A DNA stretch of 64,000 nt, taken from Phoebastria nigripes. Its lineage: Eukaryota > Chordata > Aves > Procellariiformes > Diomedeidae. The position numbers and the translations under genes are program-made. The stretch covers positions 1,630,583 through 1,694,582 of the forward strand of contig JAYKAV010000289.1 in NCBI GenBank assembly GCA_035582835.1. The letters run 5' to 3'. Shown piece by piece: positions 46,034 to 57,859 of the stretch; the first letter of the stretch is position 1; every line of letters begins with the position of its first letter. Under the pieces are notes generated by a model. The model saw only the letters and a program-made list of their open reading frames with translations. It did no database searches and was not told where the DNA came from.

Positions 46034-47939
46034 GAAAGAAATGCATGATTTCCACTGACCTGCATGTTACCAAATCTCTTTTGGTATATTTGCCATCTTT
46101 AGTCATGAGTGAAAGACTCTGACAGCTGATGGATACTCAGGAGTCCAGAGTATTGTGAAGAGAAAATAGATTTTCTGTCCTATAAGAAAGTTGGATATTT
46201 TGATATCTGTTTTTCTCAAAAACTAAAATAATAATAAAAAAGGTTATCTTTTTATAGAATAAAAAGTTCCTGGACATTGTGACTGACAAATATCATCGTG
46301 TGCTTAATTTTGCCTTAACGCGGCAGCTCTCCAAGGTGCTGAAGTGCCCGGTGGAAAGNTTAGCAGAGCCATCCCATTCCCACGTGCCTCTGTAAAGGCT
46401 CCATTCAGGTGAGATGCAAAAAGGTAGCTTATTGCAAGAGATCCCTGAGTGACAACTCTGATCAAAGGCTGAATATTGTTGGGGGATGGCAATGAGGGAA
46501 GCAGACCTTGCAAACCTTTAACTGGCTTTCGTGAGGAACCATTGAACTCCACTGACTGGGGCCATCAGCCCTCTGATCACAGCTAAGTTTAGTGAAAAAT
46601 TAAACCCTTAACAAAATAAAGAAACCTCTTTGGGGAGGGAGGAGATAATTCCAACATGTTTGGGTCATCATTTGTCTTGTGTCAAAAGCACAAAAAGAGA
46701 GAAAACAAGCAAGACAGTCCAACTGCTCTGTGTCTGGTGTTCTCAAAATCCTCTTCACCCTTGCTGGTGGTTGTGGGATCTTGGTACCAAGGTTTTCCCC
46801 ATTGGACAGGTTCAGGACAAAAAAGTAAATCCTAGTGGCTATGAGACAGTCTGCCTTTCTGTGTGCTGTCATTTAGACACCTGTTTTCTCCACTTTCTCC
46901 CCTATAAAGTTTCTCCTCCCTTTCTTGAGATACTTCTTCCACTGGAGGAGCTGACTAGCAGTGGGAGTGGGAAGCCTAAATAGCTTTCAGGGGCTGCTTT
47001 ATACTTTTTTTTTTTTTTTCCCCCAATTTACCCATTTCATCTCCTTGTGCTTAAGTGCAATGTCACTACTTTCAGTCCATGGAATTATGGAGCAGGATGT
47101 TTGCACCTCTGTATCATTTATGACATTATATCATGTTGCTCTGAGCATGACTTTCTTTTGCTTTGCTGGCACAGACAGGGTGGAGTTCATACAAATCTCA
47201 GAACATCCTTTTGGGGATTTTCATTTGCTCTTAAATGATAAACATGGTTGTGTTCATTTTTGGCTCAGACTCGGGTCTAACTTACCCCCATAGTGCTGCA
47301 GTGGTGTGACAGGACTCACTGAATTAGCAGACAGCAGGGCTGGGCATAGCGACATTGGCAGTATTTTATCTTGCAGACTCTGCTGTACTATTATCTGTTA
47401 GGGTCACAAATAAAATATTGATTCACTCAAACAACTGCATAATGTGGGCCAAAGAACAGAAAGAAATTGTAGCTTGGCTTGAAACTGGGAAACAAACTCT
47501 TCCAAATCAAACAGGCACAGTAGGAGTTAATGAAAGGTTGAGAATAAAGCCATTTTTCTTAGCATTTTGTATTGTTTTGTTAATCAGTAAAAGAGATGTC
47601 ATTTCTCCGGGCCTGTGGGGACTAAAGTAGAAGCCCCTGAGATGATTACATTGGATATGAGCTAAAGTATCTTTCCAAGAGATAAAAAATGTCTGGCTGA
47701 CTAATAACTATGAGACAACAAAAAAAGAGGGGAAAAAAGAGAGAAGATGTAATGCAGTCAGAGTCACAGAGGTCTGTTGTGGGAGCATTTTAACATGCAC
47801 ACAGCCTCTCCCACCACACACACACAACTATCTCTTTAATGTGTCTGTTTCTCTCACTCGCTTTGTAAAAATACTGCCATGAAAGTGGGAGAGTTTATTT
47901 ATAGAGAGACCACAAGAAAACAAATGTTTCATTCACTGA
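46034..47939. other. Non-coding stretch, nothing recognised
   Basis: No gene or named repeat is visible. There are a T15-class homopolymer near 47006-47020 and a short CA repeat at about 47813-47826. Short open frames (up to 117 codons) overlap and lack domains. One ambiguous base is at 46359. Confidence 0.5.
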
Positions 47940-48110
47940 ACTCTAACCTTTTTCGATATTAATGTGTGTGATAAATTCGTTGGCTAAAGGCAGGAGATAA
48001 ACGAACTGCATTTAGCCACCAAATTACATTCCTTGCTATCCTTCAGCAAGAAGAGCGAGGAAAATGCTGGCGACTGTTTTTTTCATTGGCACCGCACCTA
48101 GCACATTATG
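47940..48110. promoter_or_regulatory. Candidate conserved non-coding block
   Basis: Repeat-free sequence with TTTTTCGATATTAATG, GATAAATTCGTTGG, GATAAACGAACTG and CACCAAATTACATTCC. Several CpGs sit inside AT-rich motifs, which is unusual for neutral methylated DNA. Inference only. Confidence 0.22.
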
Positions 48111-49377
48111 AGCAATACCAGTGACTAATAACAGCAGCTCTGCAAACAGGTATTTTATTCCCACAATACCCTAGAAAGGAGCCTGAATTTCCTTCAGGAA
48201 AGATTCCCAGAGTTGGGTTTTACCTCTGCAGGCTGATCCGCATCCTGCGGAACCTGGAACCCTATAGACAGCAATCCCACTCCATACGCTCCTCCTGCCT
48301 GGATGAGATTTCAGGTTCTGCCTGTGACAATCACATTGGAACTAGTCAAACAGCATTTGCCAGGTGGTTTGTTCAGTTGATGTTATAGTATTTTGATAGC
48401 GTTATTTGCCAGTTTTCTCCTCTCTATTCCTCTGTTATATATCCTGTTTACAGAACTGGTGAAACAATTTGCAAATAAGTTTAATAGGTCAGATTCACAT
48501 CACTTTGCAAATAAAATATCATAGGAGTAGTCCCCATGCTTCTAAGCCAGGAAGTCAGCAAGAACTAGAAGAGAAAAGCTTTCTTGTTCCTATTACTCAT
48601 TGCAATGCCTGGTGGGAAGGTATGAGCAGGTTTCCTGGAAGACCGATACCTCTAATATGCAGATTAAAACTCACAAGAGTCATTATGGGCCATTCTAAAA
48701 ATTGGGAAACTTTTTAGAGAATTGATAGTAAGTTATATACTTCATTCATTTAAAATGTCTTCTTTTTTTTTTATTATTACAAAATTTTTAGTCTATTGCC
48801 ACCACAGGTGCATGAATAAACATGCGTCCTCCCAAAAAATTTAGGGAGGATTGTCTTATTATATATTATGTCTTATTATATATATATATTATGCCTCATA
48901 TTTATAGCTATCTGACACTGATAGACAATTAATGGACATATCTAGGACAAGGCAAAATTAACTTTTTAGTCCTGCTGCAGCAGGTGCTGGTCAAAAAGGG
49001 ATGTGCAAAGTAAACAAAACCAAGCCTCACCCGTCCTCCTGCAAGCTTTTCCACCCTAGATCTGCTTGCCAAATGTACTAGAAATGGATTGAGGTGGGGG
49101 AGAATGCCGCTTTGGTATGATTTCCATACGATGAGAGTCTACAAACCCAGACTTTCTTATGTGTCTTCAGCAAGCTTTTGCTCCCTCACTGACATTTAGT
49201 ATGTTTACACTCAGTCACAGTTTAAGTTAAGAGGAAGGCAAGTTAAGCCACTCTGAGCTGCAGGCTGCATGGCTAGCCTGCTGCCTGTAGTCAGCTAGCA
49301 TGGATAAAATTACTGTAGCTGGGCTTCTGCACAGACATTCCTTCTCCCCACAAACAAGACCATTCATTGACTTCTAA
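48111..49377. other. Non-coding stretch with an AT microsatellite
   Basis: An imperfect TA/TTATTATA patch occurs at about 48855-48894, and a T10 run near 48763-48772. No gene or clear transposon is seen. The TAGCACATTATGAGC...GGTATTTTATTCCCAC segment near 48100-48170 could be a very decayed MIR, but I do not claim it. Confidence 0.5.
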
Positions 49378-49393
49378 TTTTTTTTTTTTTTTT
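49378..49393 (+). repeat. Poly-T run beside the LTR insertion
   Basis: Sixteen T lie 17 bases upstream of the LTR boundary. This is probably pre-existing host sequence. Confidence 0.9.
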
Positions 49394-49405
49394 CCAACTG
49401 ACTTG

Positions 49406-49410
49406 GTAGT
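49406..49410 (+). repeat. Target-site duplication, left copy
   Basis: GTAGT lies immediately before the LTR's 5' TG and is repeated exactly at 50003-50007. A 5-bp duplication fits class III (ERVL-type) retrovirus integration. Confidence 0.8.
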
Positions 49411-50002
49411 TGTGCTGGTGTTGGCTGGGATAGGGTTAACTTTTTCCATAGTAGCTAGTATGGGGCTATGTTTTGGATTTGTGCTGAAAGCAGTGTTGAT
49501 AACACAGGGATGTTTTCGTTACTGCTGAGCAGCGCTTACACAGAGTCAAGGCCTTTTCTGCTCCTCACCCCACCCCACCAGCGAGGAGGCTGGGGGTGCA
49601 CAAGGAGTTGGGAGGGGACACAGCCGGGACAGCTGACCCCAATGACCAAAGGGATATTCCATACCATATGACGTCATGCTCAGCGTGTAAAGCTGGAGGA
49701 AGAAGAAGGAAGAGGGGGATGTTTGGAATGGCATTTTGTCTTCCCAAGTCACTGTTACGTGTGATGGAGCCCTGTTTTCCTGGAGATGGCTGAACACCTG
49801 CCTGCCGATGGGAAGGAGTGAATGAATTCCTTGTTTTGCTTTGCTTGCGTGCACGGCTTTTGCTTTACCTGTTAAACTGTCTTTATCTCAAACCATGAGT
49901 TTTCTCACTTTTACCCTTCTGATTCTCTCCCCCATCCCACCGGGGGGAAGTGGGCGAGCAGCTGTGTGGGGCTTAGTTGCCAGCTGGGGTTAAACCATGA
50001 CA
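49411..50002 (+). mobile_element. Solo LTR of an avian endogenous retrovirus
   Basis: A 592-bp element begins TGTGCTGGTGTTGGC, ends GGGGTTAAACCATGACA (canonical TG...CA) and is flanked by a perfect 5-bp duplication (GTAGT). I recognise the sequence as a common bird ERV LTR family, probably ERVL-like from the duplication length. The family name is not certain. Inside are a perfect CRE palindrome TGACGTCA (49669-49676), a degenerate TATA-like GTGTAAAG about ten bases downstream, and a TTAAA-type degenerate poly(A) signal near 49872-49876. No gag, pol or env sequence and no second LTR lie nearby, so the provirus has been reduced to one LTR by recombination. Small frames inside the LTR are not genes. 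It is much better preserved than the surrounding CR1 copies. Confidence 0.9.
49669..49676. promoter_or_regulatory. CRE (CREB/ATF) palindrome in the LTR
   Basis: This is the perfect eight-base TGACGTCA. It lies just upstream of the TATA-like sequence at 49685-49692, which is the expected layout of a U3 promoter. The TATA-like element is degenerate in this copy, so promoter activity is uncertain. Confidence 0.6.
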
Positions 50003-50007
50003 GTAGT
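50003..50007 (+). repeat. Target-site duplication, right copy
   Basis: GTAGT directly follows the terminal CA of the LTR and matches 49406-49410 exactly. Confidence 0.8.
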
Positions 50008-52439
50008 GAGATGGAGTTTAATGAGGGAAGATCTAACTGTCTGAGACTGATGACTTTAGTAGTGTTAATGCATCCTATGCAACTTATGCATAAAATAGAC
50101 CATTTATCAAGGTCATTGTATATTTGCTTTGGTGCAGCAACAACAGTATCAATCTTCCTTCTAAACCCAGCAGATTATATAAAGTCAAGTAGGTATTTAA
50201 AACCTAACTTAGAAATACAAAAAGGGAACGATCTCTCCAGGTACTCAAATGATTCTTTAGAATTAGCAGATGATTTAGTGACATTAACCTTGAAAGGTCC
50301 CAAATCTATCCAGCAAATCTAAAAGGAATGGAACCGATTTCTCTGGATTGGCGAGGTATAAAATTACATTGTCAGTGTATAATAGCTGAAACTCTCTTAT
50401 TGATGATTAACCACATTTATTAACAGCAGGCTATAATCCCAAGATGTTATTTGTACAATGACTGAGATGTAATATAGTGCTTTCTAAAGGACCAGATCAT
50501 GAAATGCACCAAAGGTCACCATGAAACCCTGCAGAAATTAGAACATCAGTCTTGGAAGAAATCTATAGTTAGTCCTATCGGCCCTTCTGTCTAGTACAAA
50601 ACAATTCTGACTGGTTGAATCCTCTAGAAGTTTCCTTATTTTTAATTCACAACTGATGGCAAGTTTAGACCCAAGCCTTATTTGTGCTGGAGATTTTAGC
50701 TAATAGTACAGCTAATGCTGATGTAAACTCCCAGGCTGGGAAGAGCAGCTTTGATGAGCCTTGGGTACAAATCCGAAGGTGGTAGGGGAAAGGAGGCTTC
50801 AAAGCATCTGGCAACAATGCCTGCTTATTTAGGCGAAGTTTGTTTAGTTGCATGTTTTGCTAGGGAAGCTTTGCAGAGCTCAGCAGGTCAGTAGAAATGG
50901 AGAAGTCAAAATATCCTATTGTATGTCTTTATTCTGCCTCCTTCCTGATCCCAAGGTACACAATGCTGAAATCTGAGCAACCAAATTTCCTTGGAAGTAA
51001 AAGATCTAACAAATCAGCTCAGGGGAGTTACCTTAAGGTCCACTAAGCAAGTAGTTCTCCCCAAATTTACTTTGTGCTGGAAAACAGATGTAAGTAATGA
51101 CAAACAGCAGAAGTTCTACTGACTTAAGATATATTGAAAGTAATAAAAGATATTTATAACACAAATGAATTTCTAGTAAAAACGAATCAGGTTCCTGTAA
51201 CATAATGCGGGAAAGCTCAGCTGCTGGGGCTGTTAATCACGTTATGTCTTAAACAATATGTAAGGGACCTAATTCATAAAAATGGATGGAGAAGTTATTA
51301 GGTGTATGAACCATTTGCAAGGAACAGTTGGTGAATGGTGAAGTGTTTCTACCCCAAGTAGAGTTTCATGATGGATTAATTTTCAGCCAGATCAGTTCCC
51401 GTCCCTGCTGCTGGGACCAGCTAAACATGGGCTGAGCACCAAGAATCCCTACAAATATTTCCGAGGACTAGCAATAGTAGTCCAGCCTCTTGGTAAAATT
51501 TTGATGCAGGCAACTTTGTTTTTACCTGTTTAAATCCTCTTTCAATTTCAAATTAAATTCAGGACTCCTCAATAATCCCCATGTTCACCCTTGCAAAGCA
51601 TTGCTGTATTTTGGTCAATAACTGCCATGTTCCATCTCAGAGGCAGTGGCATTTTTGTGTTATGGTGTCTGTCCTTATATGTGCTGTCTATAAATCACTC
51701 TTGCAGCTCTTAGAACAGAAAACTATTTCTGAATGTAAAGGCAAAATTGTCCTTAAAACACAAGGATATCCAGCCCACCCACCCAGAGAACATATACAAT
51801 ACTGCGAAACTACATCTCACTTTCCCCTCTCTGTCCCTCTTTACTTGCATGAAATTACTAAGGCAGAGAGGAGAGAATTTGTCCTGAATTTTAAATAATA
51901 TACCATTTCAAAATGCTGGGGTTAGCAGTGGCAGCTAAAAGCTCTGCTTTGGTTTTCTGAGCTGAGGGAGAAATGCAGTTCAACTTACAAGATGTAAAAA
52001 AAAATATAAAAAAAAAAATTAAACAAACCTAGTACTGAACTATTCTCTTGAAAATCATTTGAAAAGGGCAGAGTATTGGAATTTGGGACAACAGGAAGAA
52101 AAATGATCTTAGTTTGGAAAGTCTGCTTGCATTCTAATGAGAGAAGTTATTCTTGGAAAAACAGGCACCTTTACTACACTCCCTCAGTAGAAGGTGGTAT
52201 GTCAGGGACAGATATCATAATCCCTCTGACTTCTTCGTGTTGGACAGACAAAAATTATAGCCGTTGACAGTAGTTAATGAGAACCTCCGAATGGAGCTAG
52301 TTCCATAAAAGGAGTCTATTAGAGCTGAAAGTGGCTTTCCTCTTTCAAAAATATGGTGGAGAGCTTGAAATGTTTTCCTCTCTTGAATTAAGACAAGAAG
52401 CTGACATCTCTGGAACCTTTGGAAACCTATAATCTGAAG
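50008..52439. other. Non-coding stretch, nothing recognised
   Basis: AT-rich single-copy DNA. An A-rich patch with A9 and A11 runs lies at about 51996-52018. Frames of up to 118 codons have no domain. A weak CR1-like impression near 50540-50640 was not strong enough to annotate. Confidence 0.5.
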
Positions 52440-52748
52440 AAATATTTCACTTTAAAAAACTGAAAGTGTTTTCGTCTCATATTTGAACAGCTCCCTCCCC
52501 TCCCCAATTAAATAGTTAAAAGGTAGCATAACTCTTTGTTTATTTTAAAATCATGACATTAATAATTCTGTACTAATTTAAAAATGGAAAGTCATCTTGA
52601 ACTGCAAAATTGGCATTTTTCAGAGAAAATGTCAGAACAAAATGTTTTGACAACTCTAAAACTTAAAAAATATGGAGTTGAGGAACAAGTCAAAACCATT
52701 CCCCAGCTTGTAAAGTTTCACAATCCTAAGTAAAAATGTTTTGGCAAA
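52440..52748. repeat. A/T-rich palindromic relic, candidate
   Basis: AGAACAAAATGTTTTGACAA contains the near-palindrome CAAAATGTTTTG. The surrounding AAAATGTCAG, AAAATGTTTTGGC and TTGAGGAACAAGTC pieces resemble the same A/T-rich amniote repeat as 29600-29845. It is degraded and the boundaries are approximate. Confidence 0.35.
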
Positions 52749-53399
52749 AAAAGCGCCTGTTCTAGAACTGGTTGTGATTTATGTGTGCTGTACAGGTACA
52801 CCCAGGCTTTCTAGTGTAGCTGCTGATCTGAGGACCTCCTTCCACACATAGGAGGTATCTGCAGGAGTATCTTCATCCACATCTTCCTTCTGATTGCCTG
52901 TACTTGGCTCTGGATGGACCAGGCTGAAAAATGCTTCCAGAAAAGAATTCCCCACTCCCACAGCTGGGAGCATTTTACATCTACTTTTCATATTAGGCTT
53001 GATGCTCCATCACCTTGGGTAAGAGCTACCTGTGTCCCTCACAGCTCAGAGCTACATTGTTCCTCCCCACAAGCCTTCTGAAAGCCCTTCTTTTCACCTT
53101 CTATCAGCTTGCTGCTGTGCCAGTATCCTCAGAAGAGATGCACGCTCTCTGCAAGCACTGGAGACTGGAGGATTTCCTCCTCTTTGGCGCGATGATCTCT
53201 ACTTAAGCTGGGCTTTAACCACAAAGCTGAGAATATCAGCAACCTTCAAGAATGCTTGGAGCTGAACATTTGGATTTTGGCTTGCTTTGGTTCCTCATGG
53301 CATAACCTCAGCTCCTCCTTTTCCCTTCTCCCCACCCTGCCTGTCCAAGAGGAGCTACATAGAAAGATCTTTCATGCAAACTTGTGCATCTCTCCCTGT
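52749..53399. other. Non-coding stretch, nothing recognised
   Basis: Small opposing open frames lack domains. No repeat is identified. Confidence 0.5.
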
Positions 53400-53660
53400 A
53401 GATTAGTCGAAGGAGCAGATAAAGAGAGTTGAATGACTGAGTAAGGCTGCAAATGAACTCCCATTAGCTCTTGCTGTATATCTCTGGTGGAGGGGTTTGG
53501 TAAACAGTTAGCACTTATCTCTCTGCTCAGCATTTAGCTGATTTCCATAATGAGCTCCATTGAACTGAGAGGCCTCGAGGTGTCCCAAGGCTTCTGAGAC
53601 GCAATGTGTTCTCTAAATCTGATTTATGTAAAGGTGAAGGCAATTGTGTTAACAAAGGAG
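53400..53660. promoter_or_regulatory. Candidate conserved non-coding block
   Basis: Repeat-free sequence with GGTAAACAGTTAGC (forkhead-like), CCATTAGCTC, CATTTAGCTGATTTCCATAATGAG, the palindrome-rich GAGGCCTCGAGG and GACGCAATG. Motif density and CpG retention suggest possible regulatory constraint. Not tested. Confidence 0.22.
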
Positions 53661-55004
53661 AGGAACATGATCAACATGCAGTCTGCAGCAGCTGGGAAGG
53701 CAGTGGTGTCTGTGGCTGGCTCTCTCTGAGAGGGATCTGACAGCGGCTGGCTGTAGGATGGGGAGGCATTGAGATGCAGCCTTGGAAAACACAGCCAGGA
53801 GGAAGATGCATGGGTTTTATTTATTATTATCATTATTTTTTCCTCTCTGCCCCTTCAAAACTGAGAAAAGCTGCAGCTCTGAGGCATGCAGAAACCATCT
53901 TAGAGAAGACCGGAGGTGAGTCAGCCCAGGGTAAGCCCATTGATTGCACTGTCCCCGCTGAACCCCAGTGCCGGGGCTCGCTTCCACCCTTAGTCCTATC
54001 GCAGCCTGGCAGGTTCGGCTGCAGAAACCTCACTTTGGGCCTGAGCGCAATCTCAATTCCTCCTGCTCAGTCAGGCGCAAAATCCTGCAGACTCCAGCAG
54101 TCCCTTTTGTGGGTTTGAGTCTATCTGTCATAACCATGAACAAAGAAAATAAAATTCATACAGGTTTTTACAGAATCACTTATTTCTTTACATCATCTCT
54201 GAGGGCCCCTAGTTCCATCAGTGTCTATGGACTTCATGCTTACGATCAGAGGGTCTTTCCAAGGTCACGTACATCAGCAGTTACTTGGAGCCAGCTCTGA
54301 AACAGGTGGACCTTGGGGGCTTTTGGTCACAATTTACAGACAACTATTAAACTATAAAATAATTTCACAAGGGAGTAAGTGGAAATCTGGTCATGTGACT
54401 GAATAGAATTTAAGACTCTTAGAAAAAAAAATCACAGGAAAATGATGCTATCATTGGGAATAATTCTACTTTGGTTGTAATGGGAACTGCATGACTCAGT
54501 GGAGCTTTTGCATGGCTGGATGCTTTAAGCAAGGATAATCATAAAGAGAGATGAGTAGAACATGAAGAAAAAAGGATCAAATACATATTTTTCTCATGGT
54601 AAATTAAGAGAAGATTGTAGGAGTGGAAATTCAGACAAGGCAAATTCAATGGAATACCATCACAACAGAACTAGCCATCTGCGTCTGCTTTAATCCCTGC
54701 TTGTAGGGTGGAGATGACAATATAAGCATGTCTGTCTCTCAAGGAGAACAGAGGTGTTTTTCTGCTAGTTTGCATTTAATTGTGTATTTTGCAATTTCTT
54801 ACACCACCAGCTATTCTGCTAAACTTGGTTTAATATGCAACAAACACTAACCATATAAACAACGCGTCTGTCCTAAACCCTTATTATAATTCCCAGAACC
54901 ACTTGCAGGCTTTCTGAAACCCATTATTATAATTATAATCAAGAATCACAGGACACTGTGATTTGTGCCGAAAATACATATACACTGAATTGTTCGTACA
55001 GGCC
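53661..55004. other. Non-coding stretch, nothing recognised
   Basis: A GC-richer patch at 53900-54120 yields overlapping frames on both strands without domains. The remainder is AT-rich. No repeat family is assigned. Confidence 0.5.
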
Positions 55005-55040
55005 AGAGAGAGAGAGAGAGAGAGAAAGGAGAGAGAGAGA
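55005..55040 (+). repeat. (AG)n microsatellite
   Basis: Eighteen or so AG units with one AAAGG interruption near 55024-55030. Confidence 0.95.
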
Positions 55041-55243
55041 TATGCAGCTTCAGTGCTGCTCATTTCAGGAGCAGTAACACCCACCCCATTTAATTTTTCC
55101 TCTTTCGTTTTCCAATTTAACTTGTAGCTGCTGAAATCTGGGCTAATATTTGCTTTGCCCTCTGTGCTCTTCTTTAGCCTCAATCCAGGGAACCTCGAGC
55201 TGTGCCCTGGTTTACTTCATCTCCGCCTGCCCCCAGCGCTGCA

Positions 55244-55274
55244 CCCCCTCCCCAGCTCCAGCAGCCCCTGCCCC
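55244..55274 (-). repeat. C-run patch, minus-strand G-quadruplex candidate
   Basis: C runs at 55244-55248, 55250-55253, 55265-55268 and 55271-55274 give four G4+ runs on the minus strand, with loops of 2, 11 and 1 bases. The 11-base loop makes it weaker than the tract at 42440. It lies in a short GC-rich patch (55190-55290) with no transcript evidence. Confidence 0.55.
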
Positions 55275-55764
55275 TGGGTGAGGAGGCAGGTCTGCTGGCA
55301 AGATGCAGCGCTTAGGACCTGTCAATCACAGTAGAGGTAAGGAGCACCGCAAATTTAGAAATTGGAAATTGCTGCAACAGTACTTAGCAGACGCAAAACG
55401 CAGGCAAACTCATGCAAATGCAGTGTGGGTCTTAGGTTCATTAGTCTTTTGCACACAGTTCCTCTCTCTTGAAACACTTGGCAATCAAAAGACAGCGAAG
55501 TGGACTATTTTGAGCCCTGATTCTTCACGCTAAGAGGTAATGCTGATTAGGTTGTGCCAGCACAAGGCACTGATACCAATATTCTTTCTGAGGGTTTTCT
55601 CAGAGAAGCATGGGGCCTGATTCTGATCTTATATTAGCATCTTTAGGGAGTAACATCACAGGGGTCAAGCTGCTGCCTGGGCGTTGGAACAGATTTAATC
55701 TTCTCAGGTCTGTACTTTGAAGAAACAGTTCTTCAGTGTTGCTTTTATATGTGCATGTCTGTGT

Positions 55765-55890
55765 GTATGTACATATATATTTGAATATATCTATATAGAT
55801 ATATATATATATATATAGATATATATCTATATAGATATAGATATGAATATATCTATATAAACATATAATTTTGAATATATCTATATAAAC
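55765..55890 (+). repeat. AT-rich microsatellite (TATATC/TATAGA)
   Basis: About 120 bases of ATAT with interspersed CTATATAGAT. A longer unit, GAATATATCTATATA, occurs three times (from 55783, about 55844 and 55873). Nested palindromes such as ATATCTATATAGATAT give strong cruciform potential. The hydrophobic frame read through it (I/Y/D-rich, minus) is an artefact. Confidence 0.92.
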
Positions 55891-56706
55891 ATCAGAATGT
55901 GCATAGAGAAGATGGTGAAACAGAGGACCCAACATCTCCTGCAGTGAGAGCAATTGTGTGCCAAGCACGGTTCTTGCTTATAATGCCACACCTCTCCCTG
56001 TTTGAGAGCCACCTCTGAGCACTTCAGTGAAAACTTCTTTTTTAGAACAGAAAACCTAATGTCCAATACATTGTTTTCAGCCCAGACACTGAGAGCAAGA
56101 GAGATGAGGTCAGCTGCTGGAATCAGGAAGGGAGGAAACTTTTTGGTTCTGCTGCAGTCTTTCTCCCAAGGCCATACTAACCAGGAGAGCTGCAGCAGAG
56201 TGAATGCATTGGTTTAAATGCAGTAGAGTGGTGCACTGGATGGTAGGAAGAGATTTAAGCTAGTTGTTGCTCTGTCTGTACACTGACACGCAGAAACTGA
56301 GAGTAACCTCTCATCAGGGACATGCCTGATCACCAAGCAATACGTGGCAGTTAAAATTGTCGTATTGTGGAGCTCAGGTGGTCTTTACATTCCTGTTGCT
56401 AAGTATGTCCTCTGATTTGCTCACAGGAGAACACATGAGGACTCTGGCACTTAACATTAGCTAAACTGCATCTGTTTTTCAGTACCAACAACCAGCCAGT
56501 GTGTGTAGTTATTTGTTTCCTTAAGATGATTATGCTAGATAGCTCAGCTCAGTTCAGAAGCCCATTTACACCCAAGGGTGGCTCAAAAGACACTGCAGAG
56601 GACAAAAAGTAGGACAATTCAGTCTGAGATCCCAGGGTAGAGTAAATCATGTCAGAGTTTTACATTTCTTCTCTTCAAGTCTGCAAAATATCACAGAAGT
56701 CCATTG
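55891..56706. other. Non-coding stretch, nothing recognised
   Basis: Single-copy sequence without a supported gene or repeat. Confidence 0.5.
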
Positions 56707-56795
56707 GCTAGATTCACCTCTCGGTACACACGGGCAGAGCTCAGCTGGCTTGAATGGAGTCAGGCTGAGTTAAACCAGCTGAGGATTTGACCTCT
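56707..56795. mobile_element. Amniote palindromic MITE fragment, candidate
   Basis: GCTAGATTCACCTCTCGGTA, CAGCTGGCTTGAATGGAGTC, AGGCTGAGTTAAACCAGCTG, then AGGATTTGACC resembles an old bird/turtle DNA-transposon relic built around 'ttcaatggagtta...aaaccagctgaggatctggcc'. CAGCTGG and CCAGCTG give internal symmetry. It is non-coding. Confidence 0.45.
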
Positions 56796-57859
56796 TATGT
56801 TTAATGGTCATTGCCAATTCAACTCACAAAAAAAAAAAATCACCCAGGCTGAAGCTGAGCCAAGATGACCAAAGAGGTCATGAAGCTTTTAGAATTATTA
56901 ACTCCTATTAGTATAATAATCCTTTTTATGACACCATAAAATTACATGGTGCCTTTCAGGACGTGGATAAACTACATTCCCCGTGCTGAAGGGCCACCTT
57001 TCTCACAAAACACATAGGATTGCCTGTGTCTATAAGCCCCTGCCCTTTGTCCTCACTGCCCTGGGACCTCATCCATTGATTTAATCTTCTGTGGGAGGAG
57101 TCCTATCACCCCATATCCTCAAATCTCCTCTCCACAGTTCCACCAGTTTCCACAGTCTCAAGGGTTGTGGAAAAATCATATATTCTTCTCAGTTTTAATA
57201 GTCTAAAAGTGGAAAAAATTTGCATTTCCTTTGTTGCACCTTTGGGCTATAGCTGCTGCTTCTCTGTTCTGCAGGGATATGTGGGGTGCAGTGGGAGGAT
57301 GGAAGTGGGCTCATTCTGGAAAACTAGGACAGATGTTTTTGCACTCAGTTTTCCCATGAGGTGGATCTGAGGGATACTGCAGGAAATTAGTATCAAAGTC
57401 GTACTAATATCACAAAAGTGGTGAGATTTTCTGCACTCCCAAGTACCGGTGACCACCGGGAGGACTGTAGGGCTGGAGTGGGAGAGAAGATCTCTCGAGG
57501 ATGACACATAATGTTGTAGCAGAGTATCATATTGCTGGACAAACATAAAACGTCCTAGCCAAGTGGCTCTTTCCCACATACCAAACTCTGGAAGCCTATA
57601 GAAATAACACATTGACATTTTTTTCTCTAATAATAGGAGGTAGAGATAGATGGCATAGAAAGTGGTGTTTATATTAAAAATGACTAATCAATTCATTAAA
57701 GATCAAAAATTAACCTGGAAAAGCGTTGAAATTTTCAGAGACCCAACCAGTCTGGTTTTGCTGCTCATGTAAGCCGTACGAATAGAAAGCATCTATTGCT
57801 GTGCAATCCTGCTGAGTCAGTGTCTCTGGGTCATATGATGTAATATGTTACAATCTGGT
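56796..57859. other. Non-coding stretch, nothing recognised
   Basis: An A13 run lies near 56827-56839. The minus-strand frame 57247-57618 (123 codons) has no domain. No repeat is assigned. Confidence 0.5.

Noticed and set aside
48095..48180. Possible MIR relic
   Set aside because: A few words fit (GGTATTTTATTCCCAC), but the order and length do not hold well enough.
50540..50640. Possible CR1 tail fragment
   Set aside because: Only loose resemblance; no diagnostic CR1 word is preserved.
55600..55968. 122-codon minus-strand frame with an I/Y/D-rich run
   Set aside because: The run is a translation of the AT microsatellite at 55765-55890.
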